Positions 1 through 6,896 of a stretch of 64,000 nt of DNA are shown in pieces. Origin of the DNA: an uncultured Ruminococcus sp. (GTDB lineage Bacteria > Bacillota > Clostridia > Oscillospirales > Acutalibacteraceae); assembly GCA_902794395.1 (NCBI GenBank), contig CADBHB010000002.1, positions 28,104 through 92,103 on the forward strand. The letters are read 5' to 3'. How positions within the stretch are numbered: position 1 is the first letter of the stretch; the number at the start of each line of letters is the position of its first letter. A program made the position numbers and the translations under genes. Below the pieces are notes generated by a model. The model was not told the origin of the DNA and searched no databases. It saw only the letters and a program-made list of their open reading frames with translations.

Positions 1-93
1 GTCGCTTTCCTCCACCGTTATCTCGACCAAAGTCGCCTCAGCGCGCACCGAATTCTGCGCAACATCCATCACGTTGAGCGATAACTCACGCAT
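1..93 (-). CDS. GHKL-type ATP-binding protein, N-terminal fragment
   Basis: Only the first 31 codons lie in the window; the gene runs off the left edge. The peptide begins MRELSLNVMDVAQNSVRA, which matches the helix and N-box asparagine of Bergerat-fold (histidine-kinase/anti-sigma type) ATPases. Small ATPases of this kind are commonly found next to NuoE-like genes in clostridial hydrogenase loci. The ATG at 93-91 overlaps the end of the NuoE gene by 8 bases, so the two are translationally coupled. The role is probably regulatory, but the truncation leaves this as inference. Confidence 0.7.
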   Translation of the reverse strand, partial: MRELSLNVMDVAQNSVRAEATLVEITVEESD

Positions 94-586
94 CCTTGTA
101 CTTTTCGAGGATGCCGGGTACGTCGGCAACGGTCAGTCTGCCGTAAACCTCATCGTTGACGGTGAGTACGGGCGCAAGACCGCAGGCGCCGATGCAGCGG
201 CACGCTGTGAGCGAGAACTTGCCGTCGGGGGTACATTCCTCCGCCTCAATGCCGAGCAGCTCGGAAAGCTTGTTGAGAATGTCGCCCGAGCCCTTTACAT
301 AGCAGGCGGTGCCGAGGCAAACGGAAATGTTGTATTTGCCCTTGGGGGACAGCGCGAACTGCGAATAGAAGGTGGATACACCGTAAACCTCCTCAAGCGG
401 AACGCCTAAGCCCTCTGCCACCATTGTCTGGACCTCGATGGGCAGATATCCGTAGATTTCCTGCGCCTCCTGAAGCACGGGCATAACCGCGCCGGGGTCA
501 TCCTGATATTTCGCGATGACTTCCTTCAGCTTTGCCTCCTGCTCAGGTGTGCCCGAAAACGGGATACTGCTGATTTTTTTCTGCAT
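86..586 (-). CDS. NuoE/HymA-like NAD(P)H-oxidoreductase subunit E
   Basis: This 166-residue protein has the thioredoxin-like [2Fe-2S] fold of complex I 24-kDa subunits. Visible ligands are the CLGTAC pair (about residues 91-96) and the CRCIGACGLAP segment (about 129-139). The N-terminal half, with IYGYLPIEVQ and VSTFYSQF, is typical of NuoE/HymA. In clostridia such subunits pass electrons between NADH:flavin modules and [FeFe] hydrogenases. The start follows an AGGGAGG ribosome site. It has its own promoter (669-697), so it begins a transcript that continues left out of the window, probably into NuoF and hydrogenase genes. Confidence 0.9.
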   Translation of the reverse strand: MQKKISSIPFSGTPEQEAKLKEVIAKYQDDPGAVMPVLQEAQEIYGYLPIEVQTMVAEGLGVPLEEVYGVSTFYSQFALSPKGKYNISVCLGTACYVKGSGDILNKLSELLGIEAEECTPDGKFSLTACRCIGACGLAPVLTVNDEVYGRLTVADVPGILEKYKDA

Positions 587-641
587 AGTTTTTCCTCCCT
601 GAATAGAATTGTCGTTACTGATTAATAAATATACCGTTACA

Positions 642-666
642 TCGGTGATATTAAATTATTCACCGA
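642..666. promoter_or_regulatory. Inverted repeat, candidate operator downstream of the NuoE promoter
   Basis: TCGGTGA and TCACCGA form perfect 7-base arms around an 11-base AT-rich centre. It begins 3 bases downstream of the -10 box, where a bound repressor would block transcription. It is not the textbook Rex site, so the regulator is unknown. Confidence 0.4.
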
Positions 667-668
667 AC

Positions 669-697
669 ATTATAACACAAATGAATGAAAATGTCTA
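669..697 (-). promoter_or_regulatory. Sigma-A promoter of the NuoE operon
   Basis: On the minus strand, TAGACA (697-692) and TATAAT (674-669) are separated by 17 bases. It lies in the 178-base gap between the PHP gene and NuoE and points at NuoE. Confidence 0.65.
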
Positions 698-764
698 CTA
701 AAGATTTTGCCTGTTTTGTCGAAATGTGCTATTTTTTTATGGCAAATGACAAAAAGTGCCGCTG

Positions 765-1472
765 TCAGTCCAGCGCCGCCAATACGTTTTCGGCGCTAAG
801 CGACCCAAGCTCCAAAAAGTTTTCCGCTTCACGCATATTTTCAAGGTAGTGGGCGTCGGAACTTGTGACGATGTGAAGCGTGTCCAGTATAGGGTGCTGC
901 GCCCGCAGAGCGTCAAGCCGAGATATATCCGCGAGCTCGGCGGTCCTGAAGCCGCAGGCAGGGTCGATCTCTCCCAGCACCGAGAGAATAGACAGGCTGT
1001 CGCGGTCGATATGGGCGGGGTAACAGATGCCTCCGAAATCCTTTACCTTGCGGTAGGCGGAGCCGATGCCGATGTCGGTGGCGGGCAAAAGCAGGTGCTC
1101 TATCTCCCCCGTTTCCTCATCGTGCTCGTTCATAATGACCTGTCTGCCGTAGATGTCGGGACGGTTGCGTATCTTGATGCGGTGGTCGTCGACGTAGTCG
1201 TTCCACAGCAGCGCCTGCTCCAGCGTGGGAAACAGACACACCGCGTGGATGTCCTCAGAGGTGGTAAGCTCCATCCCCGGGATAACCAGCAGCCCTATTT
1301 CCCTGCCGACAGCCATAGCCGCTGCGCAGTTGCGCGAGGAATTGTGGTCGGTCAGGGCGATAACATCCAGCCCCAGCAGCTTCGCCATATTGACGAGGTT
1401 GTTTGGGGTCATGTCCATGTCGCCGCAGGGCGACAGGCAGGAGTGCAGGTGCAGGTCGTAGAACGCTTTCAT
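765..1472 (-). CDS. PHP-domain metal-dependent phosphoesterase
   Basis: The 235-residue protein carries the PHP metal-binding motifs in order: DLHLHS (residues 6-11), TDHN (about 42), GMEL (about 66), HIDR (about 154) and SSDAH (about 203). PHP proteins hydrolyse phosphate esters of nucleotides or sugars with a two- or three-metal centre. It is the last gene of the hydrogenase-linked regulatory operon, and its start overlaps the preceding DRTGG-like gene by 4 bases. The substrate is unknown; the company of two ATPases and DRTGG-like proteins suggests a signalling or nucleotide-turnover role, which is inference. Confidence 0.85.
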   Translation of the reverse strand: MKAFYDLHLHSCLSPCGDMDMTPNNLVNMAKLLGLDVIALTDHNSSRNCAAAMAVGREIGLLVIPGMELTTSEDIHAVCLFPTLEQALLWNDYVDDHRIKIRNRPDIYGRQVIMNEHDEETGEIEHLLLPATDIGIGSAYRKVKDFGGICYPAHIDRDSLSILSVLGEIDPACGFRTAELADISRLDALRAQHPILDTLHIVTSSDAHYLENMREAENFLELGSLSAENVLAALD

Positions 1473-1798
1473 CGGAGCAAGCCGCTGATCTTCACCGCCA
1501 GCGCGTAGCTGTTTTCCTCGGTCTGAAGGATGGTGACGCCGTGGATATTCGCCTTGTTGCGCGCGTCGGTATCAAGGGCGGCGTTTTCCACCAGCACTAT
1601 GCAGCTGACATCAGCCAGCGTTGCCACGGCTATGGAATTAATGTTGCCCATTACGGTCAGCCACACGCTGTCCTCGGGCGCTCTGCCCATTACCCAGCTG
1701 AGCAGGTCGCCTATGTAGCAGTCTGTCACCTCGCGGTCGAGGTCGCCCTCTACCAGGATAGTCAATTTTAATTCTTCTATCAAATCTTTTACAGTCAT
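1469..1798 (-). CDS. DRTGG-like domain protein (distal copy)
   Basis: This 109-residue soluble protein begins TVKDLIEELKL and contains the VEGDLDREV and CYIGDLLSWVMG segments typical of the DRTGG-like regulatory domain found with phosphotransacetylase and CBS proteins. It is a paralogue of the 115-residue protein at 3618-3965, so this operon carries two diverged copies flanking the GHKL ATPase and the hydrogenase. The domain is thought to bind a small ligand. The function here is unknown; a sensor or adaptor role is plausible. Confidence 0.75.
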   Translation of the reverse strand: MTVKDLIEELKLTILVEGDLDREVTDCYIGDLLSWVMGRAPEDSVWLTVMGNINSIAVATLADVSCIVLVENAALDTDARNKANIHGVTILQTEENSYALAVKISGLLR

Positions 1799-1865
1799 AG
1801 TTTTAAGCAGTCACTTGTCAAATTTTGATTGTTTGTTTCGGTCATGGGCGGTCAGGGCTTTCCGC

Positions 1866-3140
1866 TTAAATAGTTCCTTTAAGCTGGTCGTACACGTTCT
1901 GTATCTTCTCGCGCAGCTTAAAGATGCAGTCGGTCTCCTTCGCCTTGCCGCGAACTATGTCCTCGGCAAGCGCGCGGCAGGTAGGCGCGCCGCAGGAGCC
2001 GCAGTCGAGGTGAGGCAGCCCTTCGAGTATCTCCTCCATCTCCGACATCATGTTCATCGCCTTGGCGATGTCCTTGTCCAGACGGAAAATATCGGCGTCG
2101 TAGTTCAGCTCGTTTTCCCAGAGCATCCGCTCAAGGTCGCCGTCCTCCATATGGTTGAGCGACACGGGCAGGAACTTGCGCAGGGTCTGGATGCGCGCCT
2201 GAGCAACATATGCGTTCTCGACGTTGAGCACTCCGCCCACGCAGCCGCCCGAACAGGCGTTCAGCTCGATGAAGTCCACGCCGCGGATATGCTCGTCCTC
2301 CAGCTCCTCAAGGACGCGGATCACGTTTTCGATGCCGTCGGCGGCAAGGTATTTATCGCCCAGCATCGCCGCGGCTTCACCTCCCGAGGTCGCCCAGCCT
2401 ATGCCCATCAGACCGGACTGTCCCAGCGGCTCCACCTCCCTCAGGTGATCCATAACCTGGGTGAGCTCGGGGTAGATCTTTGAAATGGCTATCGCCGCGT
2501 CGACCTCGGACTTCTCGGTGGAGTTTGGCGCGTGAATCTCCGTGACCTTGGCGGGACAGGGCGAGATGAAGAATATGCCGATCTGTTCGCGCGAAAGTCC
2601 GGTTTTTTCCATAGCCCTGCGCCGCGCAACGCGCGCCGCCACCTCGATGGGCGCCAGCAGGGGCATAACATTGTCACACAGCTCGGGGAAGCGTATCTTG
2701 ATAAGCCTTACCACGGCGGGACAGGCTGAGCTGATGATAGGCTTTTTCAGCTTGTTTTCCTTTATCAGCTTGCGCGTTGCCTCGGAAACCAGCTCGGCGG
2801 CGCGGCTTACCTCGAACACATCGTCAAACCCCAGCTGCTTGAGCCCCGTGAGCACGAAGTCGATGCTCTCGAGGTTATTGAACTGCCCGAACAGCGCGGG
2901 CGCGGGGATCGCCACTGTGTATTTATATTGTATGATTTCCTCCAGCTTATTGCTGTTAGCCTTCTTTGCGTGGTGCGGACAAATGCGGATGCACTCGCCG
3001 CAGTCTATGCAGCGCTCAGAAAGGATCTTCGCCTTGCCGTCGTGCACGCGGATAGCCTCGGTGGGACAGCGCTTGAGACAGTTGGTGCAGCCGCAGCAGC
3101 GGTCGGCGTCAAGCTGGACGGAGTGATAGTATTTGTTCAT
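1866..3140 (-). CDS. Sensory-type [FeFe]-hydrogenase-like protein
   Basis: The 424-residue protein has two N-terminal [4Fe-4S] motifs (CCGCTNCLKRCP, CIDCGECIRICP; residues 15-55), then an [FeFe]-hydrogenase core. The H-cluster loops read SSACPAVV (L1), ISPCPAKVTE (L2) and NACSGGCVGG (L3), so all four cluster-ligand cysteines are present. The L1 proton-transfer cysteine of catalytic enzymes is alanine. A further cluster motif, DCGSCGAPTCRALAEDIV, lies near the C terminus. These traits match putative H2/redox-sensing (HydS-like) proteins rather than bulk H2 producers; no PAS domain follows. It sits among regulatory genes. H2 sensing is inferred from family and context. Confidence 0.85.
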   Translation of the reverse strand: MNKYYHSVQLDADRCCGCTNCLKRCPTEAIRVHDGKAKILSERCIDCGECIRICPHHAKKANSNKLEEIIQYKYTVAIPAPALFGQFNNLESIDFVLTGLKQLGFDDVFEVSRAAELVSEATRKLIKENKLKKPIISSACPAVVRLIKIRFPELCDNVMPLLAPIEVAARVARRRAMEKTGLSREQIGIFFISPCPAKVTEIHAPNSTEKSEVDAAIAISKIYPELTQVMDHLREVEPLGQSGLMGIGWATSGGEAAAMLGDKYLAADGIENVIRVLEELEDEHIRGVDFIELNACSGGCVGGVLNVENAYVAQARIQTLRKFLPVSLNHMEDGDLERMLWENELNYDADIFRLDKDIAKAMNMMSEMEEILEGLPHLDCGSCGAPTCRALAEDIVRGKAKETDCIFKLREKIQNVYDQLKGTI

Positions 3141-3192
3141 AAAAACCTCAATGAAAACTGGTTGGGACGGCGCAAGTCAAGCAAGGCGGCGC

Positions 3193-3621
3193 TTATTGGT
3201 TGACTCTTACGGTCAAGTACAGCTTGGTTCCCACGCCTATGGTGGTGTCGATGCGCATTTCGTCGCTGTATTTCTTGATGTTCGGCAAGCCCATGCCTGC
3301 TCCGAAGCCCAGGCTGCGCACGTTGGCTGGCGCGGTGGAATAGCCCTCCTGCATAGCCTTTTCCACATCGGGGATGCCGGGGCCGCGGTCGGAAAGCAGG
3401 ACCTCTACCCTGTCGGGATAGATGTCCACGTCGCAGAAACCGCCCTCGGCGTGGATGACCATGTTGATCTCCGCCTCGTACATAGCTATCGCTACGCGGC
3501 GGATGGCGTCGGGGCTGTAGCCGAGAGATTTAAGACGCTTTTTGACAGCGCCGCTCGCCTCGCCCGCGCGGGTAAAGTCCTCGCCCGAGACCTCGTAGTG
3601 AAGATGTATCGCGTTGCTCAT
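3193..3621 (-). CDS. RsbW-like serine kinase / GHKL ATPase
   Basis: This 142-residue protein has the Bergerat ATP-binding boxes: N box MYEAEINMVIHA (about 64-75), G1 box DRGPGIPD (about 98-105) and G2 box GFGAGMGLPNI (about 125-135). The size matches stand-alone anti-sigma kinases of the RsbW/SpoIIAB type. It overlaps the upstream DRTGG-like gene by 4 bases and precedes the hydrogenase-like gene by 52. It may phosphorylate a partner in response to redox state, but no STAS or sigma-factor partner is visible nearby, so the target is unknown. Confidence 0.8.
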   Translation of the reverse strand: MSNAIHLHYEVSGEDFTRAGEASGAVKKRLKSLGYSPDAIRRVAIAMYEAEINMVIHAEGGFCDVDIYPDRVEVLLSDRGPGIPDVEKAMQEGYSTAPANVRSLGFGAGMGLPNIKKYSDEMRIDTTIGVGTKLYLTVRVNQ

Positions 3622-3965
3622 ACCTTGGTACCTCCCGACAGTCCGTTAGTGTAAAGCCGTCCGCAGGCGGTGAACATTCTGAAACGGGTTTTGATAAGGG
3701 TGATGCCGCGCTGCTCCGCAAGGCTGATGATGGATTCGTCGGGCATTTTGCCGCGCACAAAGACGATGCACGCCATGTCCATCATTTCGGCGGTGCGCAC
3801 CACCTGAGGGTTCACAAGCCCAGTCAGCAGCACCGACTGATCCTTTACAAACGCCAGCACGTCGCTCATCATGTCGGAGCCGCAGGCGGTTTTGATCTCC
3901 TGATCGAGGTCGCCCTCGCAGATGATCTCACCCTCCAGAATGTCGATGATATCCTTTACGATCAT
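3618..3965 (-). CDS. DRTGG-like domain protein (proximal copy)
   Basis: This 115-residue first gene of the hydrogenase-associated operon has the DRTGG-like pattern: MIVKDIIDILEGEIICEGD, then a SDMMSDVLAF segment and a conserved ligand-fold C-terminal half. The ATG at 3965 follows AAAGGATG at a good distance; a TTG six codons earlier is a weaker start. It is paralogous to 1469-1798. Its ATGA overlap with the RsbW-like gene indicates coupled translation. The domain probably binds a regulatory ligand; none is identified here. Confidence 0.75.
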   Translation of the reverse strand: MIVKDIIDILEGEIICEGDLDQEIKTACGSDMMSDVLAFVKDQSVLLTGLVNPQVVRTAEMMDMACIVFVRGKMPDESIISLAEQRGITLIKTRFRMFTACGRLYTNGLSGGTKV

Positions 3966-4128
3966 AGTGATACATCCTTTCAATTCATTAAATATACATT
4001 GTCATTATAGCATAGTTATTTGTCAATGACAACCGATTATCTGTACAATATTTCCGATATATTTTTGTTGAAGTAGTCGGTCGCCAATAAGCTGCGGCGT
4101 AGCAACAGCCGCAGGCGCAGCTACCGAA

Positions 4129-4155
4129 AAAGACTCCCCTTGAAAAAGGGGAGCC
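4129..4155 (-). terminator. Rho-independent terminator after the DUF4358 lipoprotein gene
   Basis: The minus strand reads GGCTCCCC, a short loop, AAGGGGAGTC and then TTTTT, 17 bases beyond the stop codon. Confidence 0.7.
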
Positions 4156-4171
4156 CGTCATTGAACTCATA

Positions 4172-4639
4172 CTAAAATTCTTTCATCACCGCTTCCACGT
4201 CGTCGCACATCACAAAGGCTACGCGCCTGCCCTTTACGCTGACCCGCGCCTTTTCGGCGCGCGGCACCTGATCGGGCGCGTAAAAGCGGTACTGCTCAAT
4301 ACGGCGGCTTTTGTGGGTCTCCAGACTTTCGGCAACCGCAGAGCAGTCATTCTTATCTTTTAATTCTATTACGGAAATTTCATATCCCGCGCCGTCGGCG
4401 GCGTAGTCGATGAAGAAGTCCATTACCTTGTCGTAATCCACGTCGGTTATGGTGGAAAGCTTGCGCTGCGCGTCGTCGCTTTGGGCATTGACGCTGCGCA
4501 TCTCGGGCAGCTCAGCGGCGGCGAGCATCCTTTCGCGCGTTTGGCTAAGGCTGCGTTCAGCCTGCCTATCGGCAGCGCAGCCGCTCAAAAGGCAGAGCAG
4601 CGCCGCAAGGCAGAGCATAAGTGAAAAAGGCTTTTTCAA
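4172..4639 (-). CDS. DUF4358-type lipoprotein
   Basis: This 155-residue protein begins with a lipoprotein signal (MKKPFSLMLCLAALLCLLSG-C, lipobox LSGC). The rest fits the DUF4358 family: a helical region, then a VDYDKVMDFFIDYA segment and a short alpha/beta domain ending in VKGRRVAFVMCDD. It should be anchored on the outer face of the membrane. The start overlaps the transglutaminase-like gene by 4 bases, so the two exported proteins are co-translated. The family has no established biochemical function. Confidence 0.75.
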   Translation of the reverse strand: MKKPFSLMLCLAALLCLLSGCAADRQAERSLSQTRERMLAAAELPEMRSVNAQSDDAQRKLSTITDVDYDKVMDFFIDYAADGAGYEISVIELKDKNDCSAVAESLETHKSRRIEQYRFYAPDQVPRAEKARVSVKGRRVAFVMCDDVEAVMKEF

Positions 4640-5877
4640 TACACATCACCTGCCATAGGGGCTTGACCGTCCGCGTAATATCCGCCCTCGGTGTACGGCT
4701 GAGTCTGCATAACATATCCGGTGGCAGGCTCAGACCACACCTCGGTCGGCGCTTCGGTCTCGGCTTCGGTCGGCGGCTCGGTGGAGATCTCCTCCTCGCC
4801 GAACACATTGACAACGGCGTTGTTTATGCGCTCCTCGTCGAGGTTACCTGTGCTTTGACCTCCGCCGTCAGAGTCGTCATAATAGATGATGTTGACACAG
4901 ACAAACAGCTTGCCGTCCACCTCGGCGGCGTTGAAGGTACACAGTGATACGCTGCCGCTGTAGTCGTCGGAGTACATCAGGCGCTCGCTGACGCGCGCCA
5001 GCAGAGCTTCGGCGGTATTCTTATCGTCCTGTGAGGTGACGGGAAACAGCAGACTGAGGAGGTTGGTGTGCGTGTCTGCCTGCCGCTTAATCTGCGCGGG
5101 CAGGGTGTAGATGTCCTCGCTTTCCGCGGCATTTTTGTACAGCCAGCAAAACTCATAGCTCGCAGCGGCGGGAAACGCGGCGCGCTCCCACTCCTGAGCC
5201 ATCATTTCGTCGGGGATGTTGAGGTAGTAGTGACCGTCGCGCTCCTGCTCGGCGCTGTAGACGTCCACGTGATACCAATTCTCGCCCAGCTGCACCAGGT
5301 TCCAGGTGTGTCCGAGCGCCGAGGACGGCACCACATGACAGGGGATGTCGAGCATCTGCATCATCAGGCGGAAGGTGGTGGCATAGCCCACGCAAACCGC
5401 CTTCTTGTTTTTGAGCACACCGTTGGGCGCCGACACCGCGTCGGGGTCGTCCTGAATGAGGGTGAGTCCCCCGTCGTCTATCTCGATATTGCCCAGCATC
5501 CAGTCAAAGACCGCGCACTCCTTGTCATAGGGGGTCATGTTGTCCTTGACTATGCCCTTAAGCACCTCGGAGGCAAGCGAAAGCGTCTCCTTTTCCTCCT
5601 CGCTGAGCGCGGAGCTGTCGCCCGTGAGGTAAGCGTCGGAAACAGCCTTTGTAGAGCGGACGGTGTAGCTCTCGGCTATCACCGCCCCGTCCTCGCGGGG
5701 GGATTCCGAGGGAGCGGCCGGCTCACCGGCAGGCTCTGAGGCTACGACTTTTGGGGCTTTTCCGTTCATGGCTTCGACCCTGCGCAGCGTGAGTACGCTA
5801 AGCGCCAGTGTCGCCGACACCGCCAGCACCGTAAACACCGCGGCGCAGGCAAGCAGTGGTTTCATCAGTTTTTTCAT
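4636..5877 (-). CDS. Membrane-anchored transglutaminase-like protein
   Basis: The 413-residue protein has an N-terminal signal anchor (about residues 8-32) and a transglutaminase-like cysteine-protease domain near 150-235. The catalytic triad is visible as AVCVGYATTF (Cys), LGHTWNLV (His) and WYHVDV (Asp). The C-terminal tail, after about residue 360, is rich in Thr, Glu and Pro and looks disordered. Such proteins in Firmicutes act on cell-envelope proteins or peptides; the substrate is unknown. It lies downstream of the Na+/Ca2+ exchanger and upstream of the DUF4358 lipoprotein. Confidence 0.85.
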   Translation of the reverse strand: MKKLMKPLLACAAVFTVLAVSATLALSVLTLRRVEAMNGKAPKVVASEPAGEPAAPSESPREDGAVIAESYTVRSTKAVSDAYLTGDSSALSEEEKETLSLASEVLKGIVKDNMTPYDKECAVFDWMLGNIEIDDGGLTLIQDDPDAVSAPNGVLKNKKAVCVGYATTFRLMMQMLDIPCHVVPSSALGHTWNLVQLGENWYHVDVYSAEQERDGHYYLNIPDEMMAQEWERAAFPAAASYEFCWLYKNAAESEDIYTLPAQIKRQADTHTNLLSLLFPVTSQDDKNTAEALLARVSERLMYSDDYSGSVSLCTFNAAEVDGKLFVCVNIIYYDDSDGGGQSTGNLDEERINNAVVNVFGEEEISTEPPTEAETEAPTEVWSEPATGYVMQTQPYTEGGYYADGQAPMAGDVY

Positions 5878-5890
5878 ATCTCTTCTCCGG

Positions 5891-6871
5891 TCAGCGCACG
5901 ATGGCGAAGGCTATGGTCGAAAGGTAGAGCGCAACCATAACGGCGCCTTCGGCGCGGCTGAGTTTTTTAGTGAGAGTGAACACCAGCGTCAGGCAGGACA
6001 CCAAAATCAGGATGCCCAGGTCTATGACGGAGGCGAAGTTGACGGCGATGGGATGGATAGTGCCCGAAACGCCGAGGATGAGCAGAAGGTTGAAGAGGTT
6101 GGAGCCTACTACGTTGCCCACCGCCATGCCGTTTTCTCCCTTGCGGGAGGCGACTATCGAAGTGACCAGCTCGGGCAGCGAGGTGCCGAAGGCTACCACA
6201 GTCAAGCCTATAAGCGTCTCGCTCATTCCGCAGGCGGCGGCGATGCTCTTGGCGTTCTCCACCACCAGATTGCCGCCCAAAACGATGCAGGCAAGTCCCA
6301 CCGCTATAAGCAGCAGGCTTTTCCACACGGGCAGGGGCTTTTTTTCTTCATCCTCACTTGTAGGGTGCCTGCGCGCCATTACGATGAGGAAGGTGATATA
6401 GGCGACGAACACGCCCAGAAAAGCTATGGAAAGCGGTCTTGAGATCACGCCGACATTTTGGAGCATGGGTGTGCCGAAGCCGTAATATCCCGTGAGGACA
6501 TTGATGCCCACAGACAGGAACAGGGCAACGGAGATGATAATAGACAGCGGGAAGTCGCGCTTTACTATGCCCTTGTCAACGGGGATGGGACGGATGAGAG
6601 CACAGACGCCCAGCACCATGAGCAGGTTGAACAGGTTGGAGCCCACCACGTTGCTCATGGCTATCTCATTTGATCCGGCGACAGCCGCCGAGGTGCTTAC
6701 CGCCAGCTCGGGGGCGCTGGTGCCCATGGCGACGACGGTGAGTCCGATGATGACTCCCGGCACCTTGAAGGTGCGCGCCAGCGAGGAGCTGCCGTCCACA
6801 AAGAAGTCGGCGCCCTTGATGAGGGCGGCAAAGCCTAAGATAAGCAGCAGGATGTTGAGTACGATTGTCAT
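5891..6871 (-). CDS. CaCA-family sodium/calcium exchanger (YrbG-like)
   Basis: The 326-residue membrane protein has about ten hydrophobic helices and the two inverted alpha repeats of the CaCA family: VVAMGTSAPELAVS with NVVGSNLFNLL in the first half, and VVAFGTSLPELVTS with NVVGSNLFNLL in the second. These motifs form the cation-binding sites. Length and organisation match bacterial YrbG-type exchangers, which exchange Ca2+ for Na+ or H+. Translation starts after GGAGGTAAATAT. The nearest genes are not obviously linked to calcium. Confidence 0.92.
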   Translation of the reverse strand: MTIVLNILLLILGFAALIKGADFFVDGSSSLARTFKVPGVIIGLTVVAMGTSAPELAVSTSAAVAGSNEIAMSNVVGSNLFNLLMVLGVCALIRPIPVDKGIVKRDFPLSIIISVALFLSVGINVLTGYYGFGTPMLQNVGVISRPLSIAFLGVFVAYITFLIVMARRHPTSEDEEKKPLPVWKSLLLIAVGLACIVLGGNLVVENAKSIAAACGMSETLIGLTVVAFGTSLPELVTSIVASRKGENGMAVGNVVGSNLFNLLLILGVSGTIHPIAVNFASVIDLGILILVSCLTLVFTLTKKLSRAEGAVMVALYLSTIAFAIVR

Positions 6872-6896
6872 ATATTTACCTCCGATATGGTCGATA

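Noticed and set aside
1-586. Respiratory complex I
   Set aside because: Only NuoE-like and ATPase genes are visible, next to hydrogenase-type genes; no membrane Nuo subunit occurs anywhere in the window.
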